Below are positions 26,749 through 39,500 of a stretch of 64,000 nucleotides of DNA, one piece after another. Location: the NCBI RefSeq assembly GCF_002234675.1, contig NC_019866.2, positions 9,515,261-9,579,260 on the forward strand, read 5' to 3'. The DNA is from Oryzias latipes. Lineage: Eukaryota; Chordata; Actinopteri; Beloniformes; Adrianichthyidae. Each line of letters starts with the position of its first letter. Position 1 is the first letter of the stretch. A model generated the notes under the pieces. It saw only the letters and a program-made list of their open reading frames with translations. It had not been told where the DNA came from and made no database searches. A program made the position numbers and the translations under genes.

Positions 26749-27191
26749 TTTAAAGTTCCCCTCTGGTATCCTCATGATCTTTTGTAAAAGCGTTCCCATT
26801 GGTCTTTTAGTTTTGATTATGCAGTTTTTAAAAACTGATTACGGGGGAAAAAGTGGAAAAATAAAAAAACATTAAAAAATTTTGCCTTTGAGTTGTGGGT
26901 ATTGTTGACACAGAGCAACCCCGCCCCCCATCCCCTCTATATTTCTGAGAGCCACTAGCGTACAGTGGAGCGGTGTGTTTGTGGCCCACCCAATATAATT
27001 TTTTTATGTGACAAATGAGCTATTTTTCAAATAACATTTTGAGGGTTATTTTCATTCCTGATTCCCAGCGATTTTAATAAATAAATACTCAAAAATGCAA
27101 TTTTAAGCTTAATTTTCATTTTTTTTATGCCAGAAAAATACATGAACATGTTAAAAGCAAAAAATACACCATATTCACCAGAGTTTGTCTA
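26749..27191 (+). mobile_element. TTAA/TIR non-autonomous element, copy C (internally deleted)
   Basis: Begins TTAAAGTTCCCCTCTGGT and shares GATCTTTTGTAAAAGCGTTCCC, TTGGTCTTTTAG, the CCCCGCCCCCCATCCCC tract and the 3' half (TTTTAAGCTTAATTTTC) with copies A and F. It ends GAGTTTGTCTAAA. It lacks the MASTIGAIQ-type segment, so it looks internally deleted. Confidence 0.6.
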
Positions 27192-30100
27192 AAAACCAGT
27201 AAGTACGAGTTAATTTACAAAAGCAAAGATTCTCTACAAATTTCTTCCCCCCTTTGTCGACATTTTAAAGACTCACATTTCCTGGCAGCTGTCAAATATT
27301 TATTTAAGATTTTACCTGAGAGTAGAAAAATTAATCTTTATGCCTGCATGAGTTCTCTGAGAAATGTTGAACAAGACATATTTTCAGTGCTTTTTGCCAT
27401 CAGGGCTTTATCTCTTTGCAGCCTACAGGCTTCTTTAATTTGTTTTAAATGGTCCTTAAGATCAAACAAAGCGTTGACTTTAAAGTCAGGCTACATCTAA
27501 GACCTAAGTGAAAAATAATGTGCCGTCATTTTCTATGCGAGATTTCTCAAAGAGATCAATTTTATCCAAAAAAAGAAGTGTTTGGAAATTACATTCATCA
27601 AACTGTCAACAACCTTGATTATATAAGTAGGACGAGAGTGTATAGAGGTTTATCTAAGGGAGACGTCAACTGCCTTAGAGAGCATACCATTTCAGTTCTG
27701 TCTTACATATGTTATTACTTAAACTTCTTAGGGTCTCTGGGAAATACAATTCAGTGGAAAAGTAACATGCCCATTAAATTCAATAAGAGCTTATAGATGG
27801 ACTGTGATGTCTGGCCTCATTGTATGGAGGCCATAACTGGAATATCTGAGGACTGGGTTAAGTCACTGGGCTGTGATGACTGAAACGCATCACGCATGCA
27901 GTTTGTTCTGGGATAAATCACAAAATCAGGCTCTTTGTGGTTTAAACGATTACCCACTAATGACCGGCCTACACGTTCCAGGGCTGATAGACCAGGGACC
28001 GTGTGCTAATGGCACCTCAGGGGTCACCATGATGGCCCTGTGGGGCAGACCTGTGAGGTTACAGTTTTGAGTTTTGGCTAGCAGGTTTTTTTGCAACACT
28101 TCTATTGCACACTAACACATTCACATGCAACTTGCAGTCTGGGACAAAAAACAGTTTTCCGTGAAGAAGACTCAATACTAAAAAAAGGCGGAGCAATAGA
28201 TTTTTGAGAGGTCAAAGAAGACAAAAAGTCTTCAGTTTGCTTTGGCAACCTAGGAGGGGGAAGAACTATTAGGCCATTTTCTGTTTGCTTAGATCTTCAT
28301 TGGTGAGGCTCTAAAAATACCCCCGTTTCTTTGCAATCTGAGTGGGTCTAAGGTCAAGTGTGGAGCCTTTATGCTCCCAAAAACAGCCTATTACCACAGG
28401 GCAGAGCACAAGCAACAATCACTTTATCTCTGTGGCTGCTCAGCTGGAAACTGTTGCAATCGCACTTTTGTCTTGGGCATGAGGTTGCATGCCTCCCACA
28501 TGACAAACTGAGTGATTCTTTCCCTTCAGGCTGTTGACCGATGACAACTCTTGTACCTCCTAATGGCCATTGCACACGTTTTTAGACTTTTATTTTGGCT
28601 TTTTTTAGGAGTTATACACATTTTTAATCAAGTTCCACGACAGCAGCATTTGTGAAGAATGACATGAAGATAAAAATTTCACACTAAGATACATTGTATG
28701 TCTTTAAGATCTGATAATGTTCATTCTTTTTAATGTGCAAACATAGTATCTAAAATAGAATTAATTCAAAATAACGTAGACTATGTCCTAGTTTTTTTTA
28801 ACTTGTGACAATATTGTCAAAACAATCATGACAGGTGGTGTTGGAAGAATCAAATGTAAGAGACCTGAAAGGAAAATGGAGGAAACTTAAATGATTTATG
28901 GAATAAGTTGAATTAAATAATAATAACTGAATTAACATTCAACATGAGTTGACCAGAAGAAACAAAATGTTTGGGGAAAATGTGATAAAAAAAATAACAA
29001 AAATTATGGACTTGAATACACAAAAGTTATCAACAAACTGCAATTAGTTTTGTTAACCACGTAATCTGGTGGGATCAGGATTTAAAGCAGACCTGGAATA
29101 AAAAAGTAAAAAAAAAACAAAAACTAAAAACAACCAAAAGACTAAAACCAAAAAACCTATTTTCAAGAATCTCTTGGGTTAGGTGAAAAATGAGAAACTG
29201 TGTATACAGTCAGAAAGTTTAAACTTTGCTGTTTAATGGGAGTTTAAACGTATTTTTTTTAAAAATATGTTCTTGTGAAGGTATGGGGTGGCTGCAATAT
29301 GATGTGGGAATCCTTGCTGTGAAAAACACATTATTTAAAACACACAGCATAAAAAGGCGCAGGATGCAGAAATGGTGAAGCAACACTGAGACATAGAGCT
29401 GACAAGACACAAAACGCAGGAAAGAAATAAAGAAATCTACATCTGTGTACACCAGAAACTCTCTGCCCTCATGCTGCATGTTCTTTTACTATTAGCCTTT
29501 TTTGTAAAGCTTGGGTCTCAGAAATGGAGTGCAAATTGTTACAATTTAGAATAACAGTTGTTCTGCTCGAGCAAGATTTTGAAAATATTTGCAATAGTTT
29601 CAACAAAAAATTGTGACGATAGCCAATTAAAATCAAAGAACTCATTAGATCTTCAAGCATTTTCCTCATATAATCCCACAGTTAAGCAACAAATGTATTA
29701 ACTCTTCTTCTTGCAGGTTTGTTTTGCTGGCCCAGCTCCTTTGCAGAAGCAGTCCATTCCAGAGCTGCAGTTCTTCTGCTTGTTTTGTCATTGTTGATCA
29801 GAACTTTATCTGAGACCGCATTGTTGAAGCTGTGAGCAGTATTGAAGCCAAATGTCTTCGATTGATTGACGCATTCACAACAGCTGCAGTGCTGATGTTT
29901 GTGTTGTTTTGAGTACATGGTTTGCAATGAAGACTGGCTGCAAAATAAGAAGCTTGAGTTGCAGATTCTATCTTCCAGGAGTTTGTTTTTTTCTCGTCTT
30001 CTGTGTGTGTGTGAGTGTGTGTCCATATTATCTTTACATGAATGAAGCCATTCTCTGGGGTTGCAGAAATTGTCAGCAGGAGCTGAAAAACAACATGCCC

Positions 30101-31033
30101 TCCTGCGTCAGAAGAGACTAGATGTCAATATGTTAGTGACCGAGGAGGTTGGACACAGGCCTCCACTCACTGTGTACACAGCAGAAGACATTGACCTCAG
30201 CTGAGGGTTTACCAAGAGCACAGGAAGTGTCCACAAATATTAATTTTAAGTTATATTTTTTTCATCTAGTGTATCTAAACAAAGTGTGTGCCACAAGCAT
30301 AAAGCCTCGTGTCTTCTTATTTTCCTTTGAGAAACTTTTTCCTTCAAATTTTAATGATTATTTAGATAAATATACCATGTGGACATATCTGCTCTGGCTT
30401 AAAATGTAAAAATCGCTTAAGCTTTATATGTAGATTTCATGTATATATCAGTCTATGTAAAAGTACATGAAATGTACATCATCTAGTGTGCCTTCCTATT
30501 TATCAATTCATTTGAAAATGAACAAAAAAGCTTAAGAATGCAGGTGGACTCTGAAATAAATCTGCAGTGTTGCGTTTTACCAAACTGAAGAATTAGTAAG
30601 ATTATATTATAACAAAATATAAACTGTCATGTTTTGATGACAAACAAGAAATCATAACCACTCAAATTGAAAGGAAAAGCAGGTATGAATATTGTGCTTT
30701 GGAACTACCCTCCAGGCTCGAAATGCACACTTTCTTGACCTTGTCATGCAAATGGTGTGTGATGCACAGCAGGATGATACATTACTGCATCAGAATTTTT
30801 TCCCTTTCAGCTATTGTTCTGGCCTGCTATCGAATAACAGTCTGTCCATTTTGTAAACAGCTATTTATGCATAAAATATGAGGGGAGATGCATAGATCTG
30901 TAAACATTTGAACATAAAACTGTTTTTTACTAAATCATAACCATTTTGTAAAGCTTCTCTCAGATCAGTAATATGATTATAAAAATAAAAGACAGGGCAC
31001 ATACTGCCAGCACACTAACGGTTTTCCTTTGTT

Positions 31034-31664
31034 TTAAGAACCCACTCAATGAAAATTGTGTTTTTGGTATTTTTAACATGTTTGTGGGGCATTTTTCTGA
31101 TGATGGAGGTCATACACAAAGAAAATTAAGCTCGCATTTCTGAGATTTTTTTTATTCAAATCATTTGGATTATGTAGCAGATGAAAAAAGAGCTAATTTG
31201 TGACGTAGATACTACGCTGGATAGGCCACAAGCTCCCTGCTCCATTCTGATGCATCCACTAGCAGACAAATAGATCCATGTACGTCTTTGTTTTCCTCGT
31301 TTGAGCTGGCATCTGGCTCAGAACTGTACCGCTGGATAGCTCCAATAGTGCTCGCCAGTTTTTTTTGCACCGCTAATGTTAGGTTGGGGGTGTGAGAGGA
31401 GCTGTAAGTTATCAGAAAAGCCTGTAAACAAAGAGCTCTCAGCAACAGGGAAGGGAACTGGGACAGAGTTGCCTCTCGCCAAAAGTCCTGCACACAACTC
31501 AGTGGTGAATATCCGATGAACTCCTGCCAATCTGCAGAAACTATGTCCTAGAAAACAACACAGGTTCTTTGAATTTTGGCTAAAAAAAGAACACATTAAT
31601 AATTAGATGACCACTGACCCTCTTTCTAAAATAGATCAAAAGATGATTGGAATGGGACCGTTAA
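31034..31664 (-). mobile_element. TTAA/TIR non-autonomous element, copy D (near full length)
   Basis: Ends are TTAAGAACCCACTC at the left and GGGACCGTTAA at the right, so TTAA flanks both inverted termini. Read on the minus strand it contains CCAATCATCTTTTGATCT, GGACATAGTTTCTGCAGA, the segment LASTIGAIQRYSSEPDASS followed by [13 protein letters not shown] and VDASEWS, and the shared 3' block. At about 631 bp it is the best-preserved boundary pair. Confidence 0.65.
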
Positions 31665-32460
31665 ATAGTATGTGATCATGACCAATAAAACTTATGAAAG
31701 AAAAACATGTTGACCGCATTCCAGCCCAAAATGGGATCCTTATCCTTATGTGCTACCTTCTGTTTTCGATTTAGCCCTGGAACGAAATAAATCTTTAGCT
31801 TCAGCTTACCTCTGATTCAGGGTTATAAAGTAGAAGGGGATAATAAGGAAGGAGGTAACACAAATGAGCCTTAAAGGAAAAAGTAAGAAATGAAGACAGA
31901 TGACAACAATTTATTTCAGCAGCAAACTTTACAGAAAGGCTCTCAACTTTGGACCTCCATCTGTTATTCTTCTGGTGATAATTAGTTCAGTGAGCTGGAG
32001 AGTAACTTGGTATTTTTGGAAGGTGTATTTTGTCCTCTTTGGTGCTTTTTTATGATAATACAGATGAATGTTAGAACACCCAAAGATATGGAATGGACAA
32101 ACCTGGCTGTCACTTGTTGGTTGGATTTAATAATTATTAAAATTACAGAACAGGTCAGGTCTTCGACGAAAAAGCAACTTTGCTTGTTTTTATAATTTGC
32201 TATAAGTTGGAAGCCATATTGGGAATTATTATGCATTTATTTTGGCAGATAAAGGGGGATTTATTGTGACATGCTTAATGTTTTCTGTTGTGTTTGCATG
32301 AGAGCAGGTTGCATATTTTTCCCTTAGGTATTTATATAATTCAACATAAAAAACAAACATTAGAAAAAAATATGATAAAAGAAGCTACAGTCCTAAAACT
32401 TTAGTTTTTTTCCGGCATTTGCTTTCTGCCACGAGTGCCGTCATTTGTGCCTCTCCAACT

Positions 32461-32482
32461 CCCCCCCCCCCCCCCCCCCCCC
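32461..32482 (+). repeat. Homopolymer (C)22 tract
   Basis: Uninterrupted run of 22 cytosines, the second such tract in the window. Confidence 0.9.
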
Positions 32483-33343
32483 GTCACACGTCATCTTCTT
32501 TAAAGTATTGCCATTAATTTTGCTCACCTGTCTTCTCCGAGTCAAGTTGTGTTAGACTAAACACATCAAGTATTCATAACATGCTAACGTTCTGGCTTCA
32601 CAGAGGACTGCTTATGCTCCCTGAAGGCTCGCGTACGAGTCGGGGCAGCAGCTCAGTGACACACACACTCATACACACACTTCCATCCATGCATTTATGT
32701 CCCCACACTATGAAAAGGTGGCTTTCTTTAAGTAAAACAAGATAGATAAATATTAGTTTTACATTTTTATGGGGTTTTGTCCAATTGTTGAATTAAGTCA
32801 CATCTGTCTGAAATTTAGATTTTGATATATGTAAGAATAAGTTATTTTTGGCAGTGCTGACATTCTATAAGAGCCACATTTCATTTATTTTAAAGTGTGT
32901 GCAAAAACGCTTGTGCAGTCATGAGTATTTCAGGGGACGAGTACAGTTACAGTCTGCTGGTTGTTTTGAAAGCACACTTGCATAATGCATAATGTATGGC
33001 ATAACAAAAAGAAGAAATACAAATAAAGGGTTGTAAAATTAATGGAAATAGCCGATATTTTAGGTTTGCAGTTCTGTCTGCTGTTGTTTTATAAAAATAA
33101 CAATCTGTGTAAGTATTTTGAACATATTGCCTTAATTGAGTTAGTCATGAGTTGTGTTGTCCAGCTCTTGCAACATATTATAACAAGATTTTGTTCACGC
33201 ATAACCAATAACAAAATCTTAAAAAAATAAAAGAAAATCATCAAATTGTTATACAACAAACTAATCACACATTTAGAAATACACATGTATATAAACAAAA
33301 AAACACCCCTCCCACCCTTCCGCGGGTAATTTCTCCTCCAAGC

Positions 33344-33424
33344 TCAGGTCCTCTTCCAGAGGCCTGGGAGTTTGAGGGTCCTGCGCAGTATCTTAGCTGT
33401 TCCTAGCACTGCGCTCCTCTGGAC
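33344..33424 (-). pseudogene. C-terminal tail of a fish retroelement (LINE-like) ORF
   Basis: The minus strand encodes an in-frame tail VQRS-AVLGTAKILRRTLKLPGLW-KRT followed by a TGA stop (33344-33346). I recognise this as a sequence found very often at the end of reverse-transcriptase-like ORFs of dispersed fish retroelements. Only the tail and adjoining 3' sequence (about 33300-33440) remain; no polymerase domain is present. The exact clade is not certain. Confidence 0.5.
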
Positions 33425-33462
33425 TGAGAGGTCTGAGGCATTTCCAGGTGAAGACCAAAACT

Positions 33463-33720
33463 GGTATGTAGCTCAGTTGGTAAGGCAGCAAACCACAGTT
33501 CGATTCCCAGTGGGGAAATGAACAATCATTGATAATGGGGCAATTACCATATCATTGGCAAGCAATTAACATAACCCAGTGAGGGCCCTGGGGCAAGGCC
33601 TTTAACGCGACTGCCTACCTCGTAACACACGAGAGACAATGAATTACAAGTCATGCCGACATACGTGCCAGGCCAGAAAGGTCTGTGTCAGGTGCTGGGG
33701 GAACAGAGAGCTACTGAAAC
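33463..33720 (+). mobile_element. tRNA-derived SINE-like remnant
   Basis: Contains an RNA polymerase III A-box-like TAGCTCAGTTGG (33469-33480) and a B-box-like AGTTCGATTCC (33498-33508), followed by a non-tRNA body including GGGCCCTGGGGCAAGGC and CCAGAAAGGTCTGTGTCAGG, typical of fish SINEs. The two boxes are too close together for an intact tRNA, so this is a decayed SINE head rather than a functional tRNA gene. Confidence 0.5.
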
Positions 33721-33837
33721 AATCCTAACCATAGATATGTAGTTCACATTAATCTACATATATTTAGCAACTACAACCATGATTTCCTGATCTAAAGGTT
33801 CAAGAGAGCGAGAGATTGGGTGTTTTTTTAAACTCTT

Positions 33838-34313
33838 ACATTTACATTGCCCTCGACAACGTGTGTTCAAGCGGAAATATTGGTTTAAAGCTTGCGCCTT
33901 CAAAACTCTCATATTCTCATGTAGCTATGCAAGTTTTTACGACTGTTTCTGGGCTCTACGTACCAAACATGTGGCCATTGAAAGCGCTTTGCCAGTCAAA
34001 CCAGGTCGGGTTTGGTAGGGACATATGTCTTTGGTTTATCTGGTGAACCCAGACACGGTAACGAGCCTGACCCAGAGTCTGCGTTAGCTTTCTAGAAAAT
34101 GATAAACTATGGTGACTCTCCTGACATGATGGTAATCCGTCATCGCAATGATGCTAACAATGAACTGAACTGTTTCTGTTTTTGCGCTCAAATTGTGAGA
34201 TTTGCACTAAGTTCTGGGCGACATATGCCTGTAAACAGTAGAAAAAGAAGCCCCTCCCTGCGTTCAAGTGTGTGCGTTTAGCACGTCAAAGGCCCGGTGT
34301 GTACGTGGCTTAA
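33838..34313 (+). mobile_element. CTACGTTCACAC-family MITE, copy G
   Basis: Shares with the copy at 36.1 kb, in order, a CTACG.ACCAAACATGTGGCC-like block, GTCAAACCAGGTCGGGTTTGGTAG and GGGACATATG. It ends GGCCCGGTGTGTACGTGG, the inverted complement of the family start. The left boundary is poorly preserved and approximate. Confidence 0.5.
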
Positions 34314-36079
34314 GGTGACTGAAATGTGATGTTGTATTGTCTATTTGCAAATATTTTCATGAACTAATTATGCAGTTAAGCTTTGTGGATTTTTTAGGAC
34401 GTTTTGAAAAATAAAGTAAAACAAATGTAACCTATACACAAACATCAATCTGCAGCTCTCAGGGTTAAGGAATGCAGCAGTGACATCGTCCAAACAGGTG
34501 AAACTCTGGCTTGTTTTGGAGTCATTGCAGCGTCTCATGGAATTCTAAGAGAAAGATAATATTAGTGGTCAGGTGGTTGTTTTTTGTTGCCGGGTAAAAA
34601 CTGGTTCCCCGATGGGTCAGACCCACAGGTTCAGCTCTTGTGAGGAAAAACTCACACATTCTTGGAATGCAGCTCATTTTTAATGACAACCACAGTGAAA
34701 TGTCATCTGGCCTGGAGGATGAAAATACACATCATGATAACTTGGAGGGGAAATTGACTGGATTTATTGTATTAGTAACACTTTTGACCCACATAACTGC
34801 AGCTGCTACCAAACTGCTTTCCTTTTGCTGCTTGATGGAGCATGATACTTTGCTATCTTCTTTACTTTGCATCTGTTTAGTAAGAAAAAGTAGTCTTGAC
34901 CCTTTCCAAAAAATTAAAATACAATTGAAAAGTGTGTTAATTTCCATGATTAAAAAAATTAAACATTCACAGTCAGTTAATTTTGTTGTTTTTGTTATTG
35001 TTAAATCATTTCTATCTGCAAACTTTTATCATATTCATGATTGATGGGGAGGAGCAAGCTCACACCTCTTCATCAACACTCACTTATACTGAAAGTATCT
35101 CCGAAGCTAAAGCAAGAACACCAACATCTGCAACTTCAACACACACGGTGTCACACGTTTTGCACAGAAATGGAGGCAATTTTCTATTCTATTTAGTTTT
35201 TCACGAACAGAGACAGAGAGCAACAAATCAACAACTTGGCCAGACAGAAAATCCGAACTTCTCCAGGGAGATTCACAGAAGACCTGAAGCAAAAGCATAT
35301 TTAAAGACTTGTTTTGGATCAAATGTAAGTGTATTTACGTGGGGCGGTGTCACATTTTACTGCGTGAGAGGTGAGAGATATGCAGAGCGTGATATGTGCA
35401 TGCCTAACATGATGGAGCAGCGGATAAACTATTTCTCTTCTCCTGCCAACTGGCAGCGAAGAATTCTGTTGTGTTAGATTAAGGATGATATGGAGGCTAA
35501 AAGTGGGGAGATGACACAAATGAGTCATGAAGAACAGAATGAGCTGTGGGAGCAAAAAATTAGATAAATAACTTGAGCAAACCTCGTCTAGAAACCCTGC
35601 CTCATTGCTGTCGACGGTGGACCGCTTTTTTTATTTTTTAGATAATTAATAATTTAATGTCAAGAATCTCGCTCTGTGCTTTTGACAGTGACAGGGAATG
35701 TTTCCAAGCTTGCAATAATTTATTCCTTTTGCCATCAGGGATAAGGTTACTCTGAGGTCTATGGAAACACTGGAACGCCATGTTATATGAAAAAAAGAAG
35801 ATCCAGCTGGAAAAATTCTGCTGAGTGAAAGAATAACTTGCAGTTGTTTCCTGGAAAAGAAAAGTGAAGAAAGACTGTTATTTTAAATTTTATTACCAGG
35901 CACAATGAAACTGTAATGAATAATAAGTTTCCCTTGCAACATTGTCCATTTAGTTCAGTACAAGCATTCCTGCAAGGTTTTTTTTTATGTGTAGATTTTT
36001 GCAGAGATCTGGCTGAACAATCTTCACACTGCAGCTCCAATTTTTTTCTAATCTGCTAAAATTTTTACAAGCTGTAACG

Positions 36080-36587
36080 CTACGTTCACACAGGCCATAG
36101 CGCAATCAAGCCACCACTTCCAATGAAAAGCCTATGGAAATGGGATGTATGTGCGTTTGGGGCTTCCCCTTTTAATAGTCTTTTAATAACTTTCAAATCC
36201 ATCTTCAGGGTCTACGACGTACAAAAACACGTGGCCGTGTTAAAAGGTAAAGTTGAACTTTGACCAATCAGGGACTCGGATTTGGTAGTGACACATGGGT
36301 GGTGTCCTTTTTTATTTCACAGAATTACCAACCCCTTGAAAAGTGATCACGAAGGAGAAATCAATCAGTGCAGTTTGTGCCATTATATGACACCAAGTCT
36401 TTCAAATATTGCAATGGAGCAGTGAGAGAAAACGCTGAGATGTGTGAGGTTTCTCCGCTTAAACATTTCGCACCGAGCCTCTTTCAACTGTGAGTACAGA
36501 CGCTAGTATTAGGTCCTGTGTGAACACCATTTGCTAAAACGTTTAGTGTGTTCTTGAATGTGCATCACATGCCCAGTGTGTACGCAG
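36080..36587 (+). mobile_element. CTACGTTCACAC-family MITE, copy H (both ends visible)
   Basis: Starts CTACGTTCACACAGGC and ends GCCCAGTGTGTACGCAG. These are imperfect terminal inverted repeats of about 15 bp. The 508-bp element has no coding capacity. The interior has TTGACCAATCAGGGACTCGG and TTTGGTAGTGACACATGG, shared with other copies. A clear target-site duplication was not identified. Confidence 0.55.
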
Positions 36588-39500
36588 AATTAGAGTTAAT
36601 TTTGGTAACAGAAAAAAATTAAAAGACTTGGAGGCTTAATCAAATCCAAAAACTAGATTTTATTAGGTCTGCATACAAGTAATATCCTGTGCTTTAAGAT
36701 ACTCCACAAACATTTTTACTGCAGATGTCTCCTTAAACAACTTTTGAACTACAAAGATGAGGACATCATTTAAGGTTTTTTGTCTCCCAAAACCCGGCCT
36801 AAAGCACTTTGTGTACAAACAGTTCTCGTTAGCTGGATAAATTCAATGCTGCTTCAGTGTCTGTGGGGCATTTGTAGCATAAACAATGCCAGTCTTATCC
36901 ACGTTATCACTGTAGCCATTTAGTTAACATGGTTTGTAAAAGACTGTTCAAATATTCTGTGGGGAATTGGCAGAGTCCCTGAAGTGTAATTTCCATTTCT
37001 CCTGCTGCGCTGCAGGAGCTGTTTAGCATGTTTACAAAAGTAAAAACCACAACTAGATTGAGATAAAAAGGAAAGGTCACCAGAAACATATGAAGTCATT
37101 ATCTGCAATGTCTGTTTTTTTGCTGCTTGCTTCATCCTGTTTTGTTTTTCTGTTTTCAATCTCCACTCGCTTCAATGCGACTCGTCACGTCCTCTAAAAA
37201 AAACCCTCTGCATCCCCTGTCCCGCAGCAGTCCTGCGTATTGTTTTCTCATTTGTTTTTTCTTAATGCGCCTTTTGAGCAAAAATGTCGGAATAAACTCA
37301 ACGAAATGTGCACGGAAACCCGGTGAAAATGAATTTTGGGCATAGTGAACAAACACCCCCCAAAAAATGGGGACAGAAAATAAGGCTGAAACCGTTACGT
37401 AAAATGTAAAACATGAATGGCTGGCTTAAGCTGAACAAAACAATATAACATATATGAACACATAGTTAACAAAAGACCTCTGTTGCCAAGGAAATTATAA
37501 AGTTTACTTTTGTAGATACTTCTTAAAAAATTACTTCAACTTGTTTGTCGACCCCTGGCAACCGAAACATAAAATGTTTGAGTACTTATAGACACAATGA
37601 CATTTATTGAATCATAAAATGGTTGTTAAGGAGATAAAGCCGTCAGACAAGCTGCCATACAGAAAAAAGTGTTTTTTCATGAATTTGTCATCTGATGATC
37701 AGTCTTGGGTGGCAGAGGAGAGGGGGAGAGAGAACGGCCTGAAGCATCTGGTCAGCCAGTGATCAGGTAGAAAGGGGGCATTGGTGGGGTGGCAAGGGCA
37801 AGAGTGTGGCCGGGTAGCGCCTGGAGGCCATACAATGCTGCTTGCGGCTTTAACCCACAAATGAATGTTCTATACCTTGTTTGAGCTGAATAGTCTGACT
37901 AAATGAGGCTAAAGTCATTTCCACACAAACTCCAGAATGCTTTGCTGTGCTGCCACCTTTACTGGCATAGCTGCTCTTGGCGAAGCGTGTGATGAAATCC
38001 AGACTGATGGTACGGAGCTGAAGCAGTGCTGCAGAACTGGGAGGATTACCAACCATAAACACTGCCTACCAGCATCCATACGAGATGAATGTAAAACAGA
38101 GCAGTGAGTGCACAGAGAAGAGGAGACAGGTCTTCAGCTTGATGCTTTCACAATTCATCAAGCCTGTTTGGAAGAACCTCATAAACATTAAGCAAAACAC
38201 GATGAAAAGAAGACATGCAGCCATCACGATGACTTCAAGAGCACCTCAGAAGATTTTAGGAGAGAGGGATCCTTGTAGTGTGCTTGGAAAACTCCTCTTT
38301 CCTCCCATGTTTTATCCATTTTCGTAGTTTGTTTAGCTTCACAAATTCAAACCCTACTTTTTAGGCCCAACATGTTATGCAGGCTTGTTTCAAAAGACAG
38401 CATTCATTAAACAGCTTTCCCTAGAGTCTAACCCCCAAATGAAATTACTTACTGTACTGCTCCTCTAAGGCTAATAAAATAAGCCTTACAGCACTGGAAC
38501 AAGACTTTAATACCTCTATTTATCTTCTAATTTCAACTAAAGTGGCATCAGCAAATTATCTAGACTCTATAAAAAAGTGTTAACTTTGCATAAAGAAAAG
38601 TTCTAGTCATGACAAAGATGATGCCTTTTGTTAAGAACCTTTTCCTTTCCAAAGTTGGACTTTTCCGACCAACTTTAAAGAAAATGCTGCTGTGCATTGC
38701 TGCTCTATGCTCACTTGTTTAAAAGAAAGGCTGAATTCCGATAGTGCAAATGCCATAGAGTGAGTTATTACAGTGGCAAGCCCCATTTACTCTCGGGAGA
38801 CAACTCTGAAATGTGTTTGAAGGTTTGGAACGTGTAGTGAGGCACCATGCTGCAAGGTATAGTCTGCTGTGTCATTTTTCTTAGGGCTTTTTTTTGTTCT
38901 AGCAGTGTCTGTGTACTGTATTTTATGCCACTTTTTATTAATGCTCAAGGAAGGACAGCATAATAGATAGTAAGCCTGAAGAGATGCAAATGAGAAGTAG
39001 AGAGAGAAAAAACACTCAAACCCAATTATTTTTCTGTCAGCAGTTATATGGGAACCAAGACCACCCAACGTAGACATAAATAACTTTGATACACGAACAC
39101 AGCAACCTAAATATTAGGATTACTGCACATTACAGTAAAGTATTTTATTAAAGAAGTGATTTAGTCTTTATTTTAAACATCTTTTTTAGCCTGTTGCCTT
39201 CACATTAACAACAATATTGAAGCAAATTTTGTCAGAAACCAGTGGTGTACGACCCTGGTGACCAGCTCTTACGACCTTTATTGTTTAATAACTAAACATA
39301 ATCGTGAACAACGTGTGAAACAAAGGAGAAGTGAAAAAAGTGACGAAGCAGATGATCTGACCAGTTGATTGACAACTTGAACCTGAACAGAAAAAAAAAC
39401 AGGAAAACACATCTGAAATCAAACAAAAAAAAAGTCACAATCCTTACAAGTTTTGACCCTGCCATTGTTTATTTAGCTAATTGAGACATTTAGAATATAA

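Noticed and set aside
33469-33520. tRNA gene
   Set aside because: A-box and B-box-like strings are only about 18 bp apart, with no room for an anticodon arm; better explained as a SINE remnant.
34983-35477. 164-codon plus-strand ORF
   Set aside because: Longest isolated ORF in the gene-poor part, but Ser/Thr-rich low complexity, no domain, no upstream acceptor or promoter signal; length is within chance for AT-rich sequence of this size.
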